This document shows, one piece after another, positions 21,011-33,244 of a stretch of DNA of 64,000 bases (position 1 is its first letter; every line of letters starts with the position of its first letter). The notes beneath the pieces are model-generated. The model saw only the letters and a program-made list of their open reading frames with translations. It made no database searches and was not told where the DNA came from. The DNA is from Hydrangea macrophylla (taxonomy: Eukaryota > Streptophyta > Magnoliopsida > Cornales > Hydrangeaceae): positions 50,843,033-50,907,032 of the forward strand of contig CM066987.1 of assembly GCA_033977485.1 (NCBI GenBank). The letters are read 5' to 3'. The position numbers and the translations under genes were made by a program.

Positions 21011-21708
21011 GAAATGTAAGAGAGGTCAGGTGGGTCTTTTTTGTTCGGTTCCCGGTTCCCTTCTTCTTTCTTTCTTTCTTTTTTTTGAATTTGAATTTCT
21101 GAAATGGTCTTGGGAGTCTTCTACCGAATCTACCCCTTGAAATTCAAGTGAATCTCAACCGTTGCTTGTCTTTATGGTTGACAAATCTCAGCCGTTCTTT
21201 GTCTTCTCCTCGATTGAAGACAAACCCCTTCCTCCCTTATTATATAGATATTACTTCATCAGGTCGATTCGGGTGACCCGAAAAGAGGACAACACCCGTG
21301 ACTCGAACCAAACCTGCCTAAAAATTTAAACTATAACTATGACTCCATTCGATAACCCACGAAACTGACCAATCGGGTTCGGGCCGGTTCGGGTCAATCA
21401 GATTTCACGGGTTTGCAGTAAATATGATCACCCCTAGTAAAAAGTGTTTGTTAGCCTAAAGTGTCTATGTGAAAAGTGTTTGTCACTCAAATATTACTCT
21501 TTCCAAAATGAAGTGTTGGAAATATAATTTGAAATTTTCAAATTATTCTAGAACAAACTTGGTGAAGTAATAACAAGTAGGTGGTGGTTAGTAGTTTTAT
21601 GGCTGTCTAGGTATTCCTAGGTCTTTTGGCATTTTGACAGGTTTGGACAAACTTGCCCCTTGAATGTCATAATCTAAATCTAAAACTTTTGAAAAGTAAC
21701 TCACTAGT

Positions 21709-22325
21709 TGATGATGCCGAAAATTGGTAAGAGAAATTCAGAGAGGGGTATTGAGAGACACAAAAGATTGAATGTGGTTCGGCCCCGTTAATGAGATGAC
21801 CTACGTCCACGGCTGCGTCGGAGCGCTTCAGTAGCAGATCACCGGTGGGCGTGGTGAGCCAACAGTTTGGGCGGCACTACTAGTAAAACCGACCGGGTGT
21901 ATGTGTCTCAGTGAAAGTAATCTGCTATTCTCTAGGTTAAGAAAGCCCCCCCTGTAAAGAGGGTAGGCAGACTCTTTTATAGATGCAAGAGTCCACCTAT
22001 ACATGACAAGTATTTAGATTAGGAAGCCTAATCTAATTACAATTGATTTACATAAATTTAGGAGAGTTCCCTAAGTGGTTTATGAAACTGCTTATTCTTT
22101 CCAATAGTCTTCTGACCGGATTAGGAAACTGTGGAGAGGCCTGGTGGTCACGCTGAACTCCAAGGAGAACAGCCGCACTGTACGCTCGGGCTATAGGTCC
22201 ATCCCAGGCGGTCATAGTCAGAGAGCTCGGGACTGGTGGGCCATACGTGCCTCCTTCGGATTTTCTGGGGTCTTCCCTGCTGATGTGGCGGTTTGACCTT
22301 TGACTGGGTATTTCTGGACATATCA
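21709..22325 (-). repeat. 3' LTR of the Tat element
   Basis: 617 bp. It is the downstream LTR in element orientation. A polypurine tract (minus AAATAGGGGGCAGC, plus 22326-22339) abuts it inside the element. Confidence 0.9.
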
Positions 22326-22731
22326 GCTGCCCCCTATTTTCAAGGCTGATACGACGCTACATCGGACGAGGTTTGAAAATTGGTGCCGCCCTGATGAACC
22401 GTCCGATAAGAGGTCGGGACTCTGCCCGGGGTGAGACAGGTCGTGCTGGTCAACTGGGGTATGGACCGAGCGGTGACCCTGTGGTCCCGGGTCCTGCCTC
22501 TGCCATGTGTCAACTGGTCACTGGCCTGGTCAGGATCAAACGATACCAACGTGGGAGTAACCGAGCTGTTTACGTGGTAACCAAGCCGTCTCTTCATGCA
22601 TTAAATGCTTGCGCCTTTTGAGGCGACGCTTCACATACCCGAGGTGACACCTGTAGGGCTATTTTGGGCGGGAAGGTTTCCTGGCTGTTAGATCTGGCTT
22701 GATCTGGACCATCTGTGCCCGGGCGGTTGAC

Positions 22732-23960
22732 TCAGGTAACTAGGTATGGACCTTCCCAGTTTGGCCCCAACTTTCCGTGGGCCGGGACCTTGGTAGATTG
22801 GTTTACAGCCTTAAGGACCAAGTCTCCCACTTGGAAACCGCGGTGCTTGACTCTGCTGTTGAAGTACCGGGAGACTTTCTGCTTATACGTTGCCACTTTC
22901 AGATAAGCACGATCTCTTTTCTCTTCTACCAAGTCTAGTTCTCCTCTAAGTGCTTCCTCGTTGCCCCATTCGCTGAAATTTTCCACTCGGTAAGTAGGCA
23001 ACCCGAGCTCTTTGGGGACTACCGCCTCGAACCCGTAGGTGAGTGAGAACGGTGTTTCGCCTATTGCCGCTCAGGGAGTTGTACGGCAGGCCCACAGGAG
23101 GGTTGGTAGTTCTTCTGCCCAAAGGCCTTTGGCGCCTTCAAGCTTAGTTTTGATTGACTGCAGAATAGTTCGGTTGGTCACCTCGGCCTGGCCATTGGCT
23201 TGAGGGTGCTCGGGGGAGGAGTAATGATTCGATATCCCATAGACTGAACAGAACTACCAAAACACCGGGGTGTCAAATTGTCTGCCGTTGTCACTGATCA
23301 GGACCCGGGGGATGCCGAACCTGCTTAGGATATTCTTCTCAATGAAAATTTTCATTTTCTTCTCGGTGATTGTGGCAAAGGGTTCGGCTTCCGCCTACTT
23401 GGTGAAATAGTCCACAGCAATGACAACGAACTTGACTTGTCATTTTCCCATTGGGAGGGGACCGACAATATCTATACCCCATTGAGCGAATGGCCAGGGA
23501 CTGAGAACTGGCGTTTGAAGCTCTCCCAGACGGTTAATCATAGGAGAAAATCTTTGACATGTGTCACATCTTTTGACATACTCTTGGGAATCCCGGGCCA
23601 TGGTCGGCCAGTAATATCCCTGCAATAGGCCTTTTTGGAGAGTGCACAGTCTCCGGTGTGATTCCCGCACACTCCCTCGTAGATTTCGTACAATATCGCT
23701 TGGACCTGTGCAGGATGGACACAACGGAGATATGGGATTGAGAATCCTCTCTTGTAGAGGACGCCATCAATGATATGGTATCTAGCCGCCCAATATTTGA
23801 CCCGGCGGGCTTCCCCTCTCGCCTCTGGTAAAGCCCCGGTTATTAGAAATTTCACGATTAGATCCATCCAGCTGGGTACTAGGGCAACCGGTTCGACCTC
23901 CAAGCATTCTGAGTAGGCCACACTTGGCTCGGGTAGGTATACAATCCTTATCCCAGACAA
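22732..23960 (-). pseudogene. integrase remnant of the Tat element
   Basis: Minus strand. The zinc-binding region is recognisable (residues ending YWPTMARDS, then CDTCQRF) and is followed by WGIDIVGPLP, the start of the catalytic core (near 23450). The C-terminal part reads VKHRGFQVGDLVLKAV and GPNWEGPYLV (22732-23001), typical of Tat integrases. Frames change several times between about 23440 and 23000 and near 23570, so no functional enzyme remains. Confidence 0.8.
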
Positions 23961-23989
23961 GTCTGACTCAGAAGACTAAGCCGGGCGGG

Positions 23990-24625
23990 CTAACCGATCA
24001 GCCCTAGTATTTTCTCCCCTCGGTAATTGCATAACGGAGAACCCCTCTTCTTTGAAACTGCTCGGACAAGGGCCAGATAGGCCACCATGTTGTCCTCCCG
24101 AGCTTCGTATTCTTGATAGACTTGGTTTACCACGAGCTGGGAGTCGCTGTACCCTTGAATCTGTTGTGCCCCCATTAAGGTAGCCAGTTGCAGTCCAACA
24201 TACTCGGCCTCATTGTTGGAGGCTCGAAATCCAAACCTAAGTGCATACTCGAGCTGGATTCCATCTGGCGTAGTCAGGATGATCCCTGCCCTGCTGCCCT
24301 GTTTGTTGGAAGACCCATCCACGTAAAGTATACAGATTGGGACACTTGGCTGTAGCCCGGGCGGTGGAACTGGTAGGTTGAGCTCTTCCATCGGATGCTC
24401 CGGGTATGTGAACTCAACAAGAAATTTTGCTACGGCTTGTCCTTTGATCGTCGTCCGGGGTCGATAAACTACTTCAAACTCTTCTAATTCCAAGGCCCAT
24501 TTAACAAGCCTTCCAGACGTCCCAGGCCTGCTCAAGATCTTGCGAAGAGGTAGGTCCGTGAGGACCACGATGATGTGGACCCGAAAGTACGGGCAGAATT
24601 TCCGAGCAGAGGTAATGAGGGCCAA
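23990..24625 (-). pseudogene. RNase H region of the Tat element (includes archaeal-type RNase H)
   Basis: A 211-codon minus frame. The end of the RT-linked RNase H (LVKWALELEEFEVVYRPRT) is followed by ILYVDGSSNKQGSRAGI, NNEAEY and SDSQLVVNQV, carrying the D-E-D acidic residues of the additional RNase H that marks the Tat lineage. The frame is truncated on both sides by stops. Confidence 0.85.
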
Positions 24626-24715
24626 TGCAAGCTTCTCTATCCGGGAGTATCTGATTTCTGCACCTTAAAGTGCCCGGTTGGTATAGTAGACTGGGAATTG
24701 TATCCCGTGCTCTTC

Positions 24716-26400
24716 TCAGATAAGGGCCGAGCTGACCGCTGAGGGTGATACTGCCAAGTATAATAATAACTCCTCGTCTGGCATGGGTGTTGAGAGTAGA
24801 GGGGGCGATACTAAGTACTTCTTGAGTTCCTGGAACGCACCCTCGCACTCTTTCGACCATTGAAAGGCCTTGTGGAGGATTTTAAAAAATGGCAGACACC
24901 GGTCAGTGACTCGGGAAACAAATCTGTTCAATGCGACGACCAGCCCAGCCAAGCTCTGAACTTCCTTGGTTGACCTGGGCGAACGCATGTTTATGATGCC
25001 CTGAATTTTCTCGGGGTTTGCCTCGATACCCCGTCTGCTGACTAGGTGTCCCAAAAACTTCTCGGACGAGACGCCAAATGTGTATTTGGATGGGTTCAAC
25101 CTCATCCCGAACTTCCTCAAAATGCTGAAGGCCCCGACTAGGTGCTCAAGATGATCGGACTCGTCCCGGCTTTTGACCAAGAGATCGTCAATGTATACCT
25201 CCATAGACTTCCCGATTAGGTCCTTGAACATGTGATTGACAAGGACCTGGTAGGTTGCCCTGGCATTTTTGAGGCCGAAGGGCATTACCTTGTAGCAATA
25301 CGTTCCTTGATCTGTGATGAAGGAAGTCTTCTCTTCATCCCTGGGGCACATGCTAATCGGATTGTACCCCGAGTAAGCATCCATGAATGAGAGGAGTGCA
25401 TGACTTGCTGTGGAGTCCACGAAGAGGTCTATCCTGGGCAGCGGATAGCAGTCCTTGGGGCAGGCTTTGTTTAGGTCGGTGAAGTCTATGCACATCCTCC
25501 ACTTCCCATTGCTTTTCTTAACCAGTACCAAGTTGGCTAACCAATCGGGATATTGGACCTCTCAGATAGATTTTGCTTTCAGGAGATTTTCTACTTCTTC
25601 TGACATCATCGCCTGCCGTTCGGGGGTCATGCCCCGTCTTTTCTGCTTCACCGGCCGGGATTCTGGATTGACATTAATTCGGTGAGATATCACCCGGGGG
25701 TCTATCTCGTGCATATCTTCGTGACACCAAGCGATATGTTGCAAGAAATGAACCAATTCTTCCCTGAGGCCGGGCTTCAGGAGGGTGCCGACGCTAATCG
25801 TCAGGTCGGGGAGCTGAGGGTCTAGCATCACTCATTCCAGTTCCTCTACCGGACCCACTCTGTCACTGTGGTCTCTTGGGTCCATCTCCTGGACGCTCAG
25901 TGTTTCTGTGATGACTTCTCGATGCAGGGAGCTGACATAACAACTCCGGGCGGTTGCCTGGTCCCCTCGCAAGCTTCCAGGCCCTTGGGGGGTTGGAAAC
26001 TTCACCACCAGACTATACGTCGACACAACCGCCCTGGCATTGTTGAGCATCGGCCTTCCGAGGATGACATTGTACTCGGACGGGGCGTCCACGATCACCA
26101 AGTTTGCCAATGCAGAGACCTACTGGGGGTAGGTCCCCATAAGAACTGAAAGTTCAAAGGTATCTAGCGGTTGTGTGCTGAACCCATTGAAACCTACTAG
26201 GGGAGTGGCTACTGGTCAGAGGCGATCCCTGAAAATCCCGAGTTAATCAAAGGCTGAGACGAACATGATATCGGAGGAATTGCCCGTGTCAACCAATACC
26301 CTTTTTACCAAATAGTTCGCTACTGAGACCGTCACCACCAAGGGGGCATCATGAGGGCAATGCAGATCTTCTATGTCATTGGATGAGAACGTTAGCACAT
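24716..26400 (-). pseudogene. protease and reverse transcriptase of the Tat element
   Basis: Minus strand. The protease active site VLVDTGNSSDIMF lies near 26285, followed by VDAPSEYNVILGRPMLN (about 26090). RT begins near 25760 and has LNKACPKDCYPLPRID, MPFGLKNARATYQ and the catalytic VYIDDLLVKS (near 25195). The longest frame is 271 codons (24716-25531). A TGA or TAG interrupts the frame around 25560 and others occur in the protease region, so the polyprotein cannot be made. Confidence 0.88.
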
Positions 26401-26545
26401 CGATCGGTGGGGAGCTGGTGGATTGGACATGCCAGACATCCGACTGTGATGCCCGAGCATGCCTCTTCTTGGCTGACTGTGAATCCCCACCTCCCGAGGT
26501 ACCTCTGGATATTACGTTGATTTGCCCGAGGGGCAGTGGCTGATC

Positions 26546-27731
26546 CTAGGCTTGGGCGTCTGGCCGAGATCGTCTGTCTACTGCGACGAACTCGGCGAGA
26601 TGGCCCTGTTCTATCAGCTTCTCAATGGCGATTTTAAGCTTGAAGCAGTCCTCTGTGTCATGCCCGTGATCTTTGTGGAAGCGGCAGAACTTATCCCAGT
26701 TTCTTTTACCGGGCAGGCCCCTCAGCTTCGCTGGCTGTTGGAGTAGCCTTTGAGTCTCGACGGTGGCCATGACCTCGTGGATAGGCCGGGCAAGAGGTGT
26801 GAAGGCGATCGGGGGCTGATCTCGGGCTCCTCTCTGTTGGTCTTGTCTGGGCTTCTTTCCCGGACCCTTTTCAAAGCCCTCGTGCTTTCGCTTAGCTTTC
26901 GGGGACTCATCTCCCATGAGGCTAGCACGTTTGGACTTCAAAAATTCTTTCGTGTCAATATATTTTCCGACCCTCTCCGAGAGCTTCACCAGGGTTGCCG
27001 GTTGGTCATGATGGAACGATGTAGTAACTTTGGTGTGTTAAACTCCTGAGCAAAAAGCCATGATGGCGGCCGTCTCATTCAAGTGACGAATTTGAAGCCT
27101 CTATTGATGAAACGATCCATGTAGTCCTTTAGGGATTCCCCCTTTCGTTGCTTGACGGTCAGCAGTTGGGTGTCCGATTGCGACCCATCTAGCATCCCTA
27201 CGAATTGGCTAATGAAAAGCTAGCTCAGTGTCTTGAAGTCATCAACCGTTCGGGGTTTAAGAGCGTAGAACCACTGCACGGCAGGCCCTTTGAGAGTACT
27301 GGAGAAGGCCAGGCACAGTAACTCATCGACAGTGGTAACCAATGCCATCTAGGCCTTGTAGGTACAAACGTGATCCACTGGGCTCCCTGTTCCATTGTAA
27401 GAGCTGAGATGCGGGGCTTAAACTTTCATGGGATGGGAAACCCGGTGACGCGAACGGTGTAGGGCGACTCGGTCTCTGTGTTGGTATGATCATGGCGCTG
27501 CTTGCGGCCTAGCTGCTCGATCTATTTCTGCAGGTCCTGGATTTGAGCGTTCACGTCTTTCCGCTCGGTCTTCCTTTTGGTGTCTAAGCGATAGATCGGA
27601 TCAAATGATGAGGCCTCTTCTTCGAAGTGTGTTGTCCTCGGGGATAGGACCCGGCTCTGGCTCTGGGTGATCGTGTGCCTAAGATCCCTCTGGCTCCTGG
27701 CCGGGGGGTCTTCGGCTGACTCCCAGTCCAT
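26546..27731 (-). pseudogene. gag of the Tat element, broken
   Basis: The reading frame probably began with MDWESAEDPPARSQ (27731). A stop at 27522-27524 and further stops interrupt the capsid region, recognisable by SPVDHVCTYKA and LKGPAVQWFYALKP peptides. The C-terminal 147-codon frame (26546-26989) has WDKFCRFHKDHGHDTEDC, the CX2HX4HX4C-type knuckle typical of Tat gag proteins, after a Lys/Arg-rich linker. Confidence 0.85.
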
Positions 27732-27750
27732 ATGTCCTGGTCCCTCCTTT

Positions 27751-27766
27751 CCCACAGACGGCGCCA
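27751..27766 (-). other. primer binding site of the Tat element
   Basis: Minus strand TGGCGCCGTCTGTGGG starts 3 nt inside the 5' LTR (27770). The first nine bases fit the 3' end of tRNA-Asp; the tRNA assignment is tentative. Confidence 0.7.
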
Positions 27767-27769
27767 AAC

Positions 27770-28389
27770 TGATGATGCCCAAAATTGGTAAGAGAGATTC
27801 AAAGAGGGGTATTGAGACACAAAAGATTGAATGTGGTTCGGGCCTGTTAATGAGGTGACCTACGTACACGGGTGCGTTGGAGCGCTTCACTAGCAGATCA
27901 CCGGTGGGACTGGTGAGCCAACAGTTTGGGCGGCACGACCAGTAAAACCGACAGGATGTATGCGTCTTAGTGAAAGTAAACTGCTATTCTATAGGTTAAG
28001 AATGCCCCCCTCCCCCTGTAAAGAGGTTAGGCAGACTCTTTTATAGATGCAAGAGTCCACCTATACATGGCAAGTATTCAGTTTAGGAATTTTAATCTGA
28101 TTACAACTGATTTACATAAATTTAGGAGAGTTCCCTAAGTGGTTTAGGAAACTGCTTATTCTTTTCAACAGTCTTCTGACCGGATTAGGAAACTGTGGAG
28201 AGGCCTAGTGGTCACGTTGAACTCCAAGGAGAACAGTCGCACTGTACGCTCGGGCTGTGGGCCCATCTCGGGCAGTCATAGCCAGAGAGCTCGTGACTGG
28301 TGGGCCATACGCGCCTCCTCCACATTTCCTGGGGTCTTTCCTGCTGATGTGGCGGTTTGACCTTTGACTGAGTATTTCTGGACATATCA
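27770..28389 (-). repeat. 5' LTR of the Tat element
   Basis: 620 bp, direct repeat of 21709-22325 with about 50 substitutions and small indels. Many differences are C/T or G/A transitions, as expected of long-methylated DNA. Confidence 0.9.
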
Positions 28390-28394
28390 CTAGT

Positions 28395-28988
28395 AATTCT
28401 TGAATATAATTTAGCGAAATTCAATTAAGGAAGTAGAGTTTTCAGGAAGCATCACAATTAATGGTTAATAGGAAGTCATCTCTCTCCATTGTCTATGGTA
28501 CAACTTAAGCACCAAAAATAATAGTAATTCAAGCTCTTAAGCTTTTCGTTGTTTATGGGAAGTCATCTCTCTATTGTCTATGGTACAACTTAAGCACCAA
28601 AATTAATAGTAATTCAAGCTCTTGAGCTTTTCGTTGTTTTCAAACCTAACTAGCTACTTTAGCAGTTAGCACCAACAACATACTAAATTTGTCGTATAAA
28701 AACCTCAGCATAAATTTAGATGGCAGCAATAATAAAGAAATCTTAACAACAATATTAATACGTGGCCAAATAGGACAACCATTCACTCATATCTAAGCTT
28801 AATTTGGTAGCATACTTTACAAGTTACAACATTTTCAAATTAATTTGGTATAAGATATTTTTAAACATAATGGTAAATGATTGTAAGTTAGAAAATTAAT
28901 TTAAACTACTAGAATGCATGATATAATCCCAAATTATCGTGAATGTATCATAGAATTACCCTTATATTTATCTATTTTTTACTCTCAC
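28395..28988. other. intergenic DNA with an 87-bp tandem duplication
   Basis: GGAAGTCATCTCTCT at 28471 and 28558 begins two near-identical 87-bp copies (28471-28645). The rest is AT-rich with no gene. Confidence 0.6.
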
Positions 28989-28997
28989 CAATTTTTT

Positions 28998-29148
28998 AGG
29001 TTTTTTTTTTTTTTTGGTGTCCAGACCAGCTTGTGCACACCTTGACTAATCCTCTGAGGCCCTGGAGTCACCGGGTGAATTTTTCAGTGACCACGCTCCT
29101 AATAACTCGAACACTAAACCTCTTAAGTAGTGCACCCAAAAAATTTAT
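28998..29148 (-). mobile_element. tRNA-derived SINE (Au-like)
   Basis: Read on the minus strand, a B-box-like GTGTTCGAGTTATT is followed by CACCCGGTGACTCC and GTGCACAAGCTGGTC then GGACACC, then an A-tail (plus T run 29001-29015). Flanking CAATTTTTT (28989-28997 and 29149-29157) is the target duplication. The body is only ~135 bp, so the 5' end seems truncated. The resemblance to the Au family is from memory. Confidence 0.7.
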
Positions 29149-29157
29149 CAATTTTTT

Positions 29158-30036
29158 GTATTGATTTATAAAGCTTGGGAAAAGAAAAAAGCTAAACCAC
29201 TTAGAGCAATTCCATTGTGTTCCTTAGTGGGGGAATGTTATAGATGTGTCAGCCAACATGTGTCTTGCAACTCCATTATATGTGTTAAGTTTACCTTTAA
29301 TCGCGTAAAACATTAACTAGCTCTCTAACTACAGCGAGTAAGATAAAGTGTATAGGAGATGTGTTGCACGACTCCTCCAAAATGTTACCGTTTATGTGAT
29401 TTGGAAAGTTGAAATGAAATAAGTAAAATCAGTAACTGTTCTGGAACAAAATATATATCCGTTGAGCCAAAGAATTTATGTTTATAAAACTCGTCTAACT
29501 TACCAGTATTTCTAATTCAATATTCCTCCATTCCTAAATCCTCCCACCATGGATTCTCGACTTCCATTCCTCACCAGTATTGAGAATAGATGTACAAAGG
29601 TATTCGAATTGGATTATGTGATTTATGTTGGGATTGTGGAGCCTAATTCCGTGTGAGATGTTCCAATCAAGGGAAAAGGATAACGAAGAACCAGGGGCTC
29701 GCTCAGGCGTGCCGCCGCCAGACACGATGATGAGGAAGTTTGTCGAAGGAGCAAAAAGGGACTATAAAGTCCCTCACTCGAGCGAGACGCGCTGTTTTAT
29801 TTTTTGTTTCCTGTTTTGATCAGGTAATTGTGTTGGCTTAAGAAACGCATATGGTCTTATAAATTCCGATTTTTTCAATGCACTTCATAAAGTTCAAGTT
29901 GAGTACTCCTCTTGTAACCCTAGAGTATAAAACTCTATGAAAGATGTGAACGTAGAGTGGTTTTGGGTAAACCACGTAGAAATTAGCATTTGTGTATGTT
30001 AGATTGTTTTTTCTTGTTTACTTCATATATCAAATT
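29158..30036. other. intergenic DNA, nothing assigned
   Basis: Short ORFs around 29534-29819 on both strands overlap each other and show no domain. No repeat boundary recognised. Confidence 0.4.
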
Positions 30037-32316
30037 TGAACAACATTTCATGATCATGGAACAACAATTGATTTGCATGGAACAACATTTGATGATCACA
30101 GAATAACATTTGACGATCCATGGAACAACATTTGATTTGCACAGAACAACATTTGATGATCACGGAAAAACATTTGACAATTCATGGAACAACGTTTGAT
30201 TTGCACGGAACAACATTTGATGAAAATAGAACAACATTTTCTTATCATGGAACAACATTTGATTTGTACGGAACAAAATTTGTTGAAAACAGAACAACAT
30301 TTCCTGATTATGGAACAACATTTGATTTGCACGGAACAACATTTGACGATCACGGAACAACATTTGACAATCTATGGAATAATATTTGATTTGCACGGAA
30401 CAACATTTGATGAAAATAAAACAACATTTCCTGATCATGGAACAATATTTGATTTTCACGAAACAACATTTGATGATCACGGAACAACATTTGACGATCT
30501 ATAGAGTAACATTTGATATACACGGAACAATATTTGATGAAAATAGAACAACATTTCCTGATCATGGAACAACATTTTATTTGAACGGAACAACATTTGA
30601 TGATCACGGAATAACATTTAATGGAACAACATTTGATTTGCACGGAACAACATTTAATGAAAATAGAACAATATTTCTGATTATGGAACAACATTTGTTG
30701 AAAATATAACAACATTTTCTAATCATGGAACAACATTTGATTTACACGGAACAACATTTGATGATCATGGAACAACATTTGATGAAAATAGAATAACATT
30801 TTCTGATCTTAGAACAACAACATTTGTTGAAAACAGAACAATATTTCCTGATCATGGAACAACATTTGATTTGTACGGAACAACATTTGATTTACACAGA
30901 ACAACATTTGTTGAAAATAGAACAACATTTCCTGATCATGGAACAACATTTGATTTGCACCGAACAACATTTGATGATCGCAGAACAACATTTGACGATC
31001 CATGGAATAACATTTGATTTGCATGGAACAACATTTGATGAAACTAGAACAACATTTTCTAATCATGGAACAATATTTGATTTTCACGGATCAACATTTG
31101 ACAACCATTGAACAACATTTGATTTGCACAGAACAACATTTGATGAAAATAGAACAACATTTCCTGATCATGAAACAACATTTGATTTGCACGGAATAAC
31201 ATTTCTTGAAAATAGAACAACATTACCTGATCAGAGAACAACATTTGATTTACACGGAATAACATTTGACGATCCATGGAACAACATTGGATTTGCACGG
31301 AACAACATTTGATGAAAATAGAGCAACATTTCCTGATCATGGAACAATATTTGATTTGCACAGAACAACATTTGTTGAAAACAGAATAACATTTGACGAT
31401 CCATGGAACAACATTTGATTTGCACGGAACAACATTTGATGATCAACGAACAGCATTTAACGATCTGTGGAACAACATTTGATTTGCACGGAACAACATT
31501 TGATGAAATTAGAACAACATTTCCTGGTTATAACAACATTTGATTTGCACGGAACAACATTTGATGATCACAGAACAACATTTGACGATCCATGGAACAA
31601 TATTTGATTTGCACGGAATAACGTTTGGTGAAAATAGAATAACATTTTCTGATCATGAAACAACATTTGATTTGCACGGAACAACATTTGTTGAAAATAT
31701 AACAACATTCCTGATCAGGGAACAACATTTTTTTTCGCGGACAACATTTGATGATCACGGAACAACATTTGACGATCCATGGAACAACATTTGATGAAAA
31801 TTGAACAACATTTTCTGATCATGGAACAACATTTGATTTGCACGGAACAACATTTGATGATCACGAAACAACATTTGACGATCCATGGAACAACATTTGA
31901 TTTGCACGGAACAATATTTGTTGAAAATAGAACAACATTTCCTTATCATGGAACAATATTTGATTTTCATGGAACAATATTTGATGCAAATAAAACAACA
32001 GTTGATGATATATGGAACAACAATTTATGATAATAGAACAATATTTGATGCAAATGGAACAATATTTTCTGATCGTGGAATAACATTTGATTTTCATGGA
32101 ACAACATTTGATGTAAATAGAACAACTGTTGATGATCCATGGAACAACATTTTATGATGATGGAACAACATTTGTTGCAAATGGAACAATATTTCCTGAC
32201 CATGGAACAAAATTTGATACCAATGGAACAATATTTTATACAAATGGAACAAAATTTGAAAATCAAGGAACAATATTTGATTAAAATGGAACAACATTTT
32301 ATGATCCATGGAACAT
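30037..32316. repeat. 2.3-kb minisatellite of a 21-bp unit with higher-order structure
   Basis: The basic unit is GGAACAACATTTGATTTGCAC (split variants end TGATCAC, CGATCCAT, TGAAAATA or CCTGATCAT), around 105 copies. Variants follow one another in a recurring order, giving a higher-order period of about 125-150 bp. Copies become more diverged after about 31970. Because 21 is a multiple of three, both strands keep long open frames (EQHLICT-type on plus, KCCSVQI-type on minus). These are not evidence of genes. Confidence 0.93.
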
Positions 32317-32624
32317 CATAAGTACTTCACGATTCCCAACATATAATGGAATCATATTTATAGTACGGTCCAATCTATTCATATTATTGTGTCTGACAAC
32401 ATGACTACTCATTGCATTATTGACTTGACAATTCCTTCACGGACTGATAATGCTCTATATTCCTGATTCTCTACATATAATGGATTCCTTTACTTCAAGG
32501 ATCACCACCATTTGGAATCTTTAAGCAATCTATGCGCTTCTTGCACCATCTAACATATTACTCGAAAATTCGTACACATGGAAAGAGGTGAGTCTTCCCG
32601 TGGTTCTTTATCCCAATGTTTGAG
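32317..32624. other. intergenic DNA, nothing assigned
   Basis: AT-rich, no ORF or repeat recognised between the minisatellite and the old LTR fragment. Confidence 0.4.
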
Positions 32625-33037
32625 AGTATGCTAATGATTGTGGGTCAAAGGGGAGTTTGGTATAATTTTATACTGGTGCATGCCTCTCGATGTTTGAGAG
32701 TTTATAGTAGTGACGATTACTTGTTTGGTGTGGAAAGTGGCCAACCAGAGCAGATGGATGCAATGGTTGAGTGATCTTTGGCTAACCATTGGCATCGTGG
32801 TTTAAGATATAAGACTTGCCGATATACCGGGTGAATGCATATCTCTCTCCCCAGAGACTAAATTATGTGATTTGGATGTTTATAGCATGAATTGCCCATA
32901 TGCATTTGTTTAGAATTGTACACTCAACATATAGCTGAGCAGTTGAGACATCCTCCATTGCAAGTGAAAAGAAAAAGGGAAAGAAGAAGCATGAGTAGTG
33001 AGACCGTGGGAGCGACGGGGATTCTTCTCTTGTTTAT
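32625..33037 (+). repeat. fragment of an old chromovirus LTR
   Basis: It aligns by eye with 50630-51005 of the solo LTR at 49.6 kb, sharing TCTCGATGTTTGAGAGTTTA, GTGGCCAACCAGAGCAGATG, TTGCCCATATGCATTTGTTT and AAGTGAAAAGAAAAAGGG. The young chromovirus interrupts it at TTTAT (33033-33037). The small ORF here (from 32892) is shared with the solo LTR and looks like LTR sequence, not a gene. Confidence 0.8.
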
Positions 33038-33140
33038 TGTAATACCCTGTATTTTTATAATATATTATATAACTAAGACCCTGTATGCTTATTTTAATAC
33101 TTGTATGAGCTTGGCCTTACCCTTGGTATATTTTATATAC

Positions 33141-33244
33141 CAATCGATTGAACTTTATCTCAATCGATTGATTGTTCCAATCGATTGAACTTTATACCAA
33201 TCGATTGATTGTATCAATCGATTGACACTTATGTCAATCGATTG
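33141..33244 (+). promoter_or_regulatory. palindrome array A upstream of the LTR TATA box
   Basis: Six perfect copies of the 10-bp palindrome CAATCGATTG start at 33141, 33161, 33178, 33198, 33215 and 33235, with spacing strictly alternating 20,17,20,17,20. It ends 61 bp before the TATA box, an enhancer-like position. The 3' LTR has seven copies (41364-41484). Confidence 0.93.

Larger units (their letters stand above)
17452..21248 (-). mobile_element. non-autonomous Helitron
   Basis: On the minus strand the element begins TCTATATAATAAGGGAGG (21248 downward) preceded by A, and ends GGGCAATACCTAG (to 17452) followed by T. That is the A|TC...CTAG|T arrangement of Helitrons. A GC-rich hairpin (GTGCCC..GGGCAC, plus 17465-17478) lies 9 nt inside the CTAG end, as required. 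There is no target duplication and no Rep/helicase ORF. The interior carries a CT-rich, leader-like segment near its 5' end and a long poly-G run, suggesting captured host DNA. Confidence 0.8.
15799..21437. mobile_element. possible hAT-like element split by a Helitron
   Basis: The left end is CAGGGTGTTCATGGGTTGGG and the right end inverted is CTAGGGGTGATCAT. Both termini continue into GGGCGGGTCGG / CCCGAACCGG-type sequence. Flanks are GTTAAAAA (15791-15798) and GTAAAAA (21437-21443), one indel apart. Without the Helitron (17452-21248) it would be about 1.8 kb. No transposase. The pairing of ends is an inference. Confidence 0.35.
21709..28389 (-). mobile_element. degenerate Ty3/gypsy retrotransposon, Tat lineage
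   Basis: Two direct LTRs (21709-22325 and 27770-28389) start TGATATGTCC and end CATCATCA on the minus strand. They are flanked by CTAGT (21704-21708 and 28390-28394). Internal order on the minus strand is PBS, gag, protease, RT, RNase H with an extra archaeal-type RNase H, and integrase, as in the Tat lineage. Coding frames are broken by many stops and shifts. By eye the LTRs differ at roughly 50 of 617 positions, so it is much older than the chromovirus at 33 kb. Length 6.7 kb. Confidence 0.92.

Noticed and set aside
21709..28389. Tat element coding fragments as separate host genes
   Set aside because: Order, PBS, LTRs and target duplication show a single degraded retrotransposon.
30096..32321. 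Many long overlapping ORFs on both strands
   Set aside because: All arise from the 21-bp tandem repeat, whose length is a multiple of three; no independent coding evidence.
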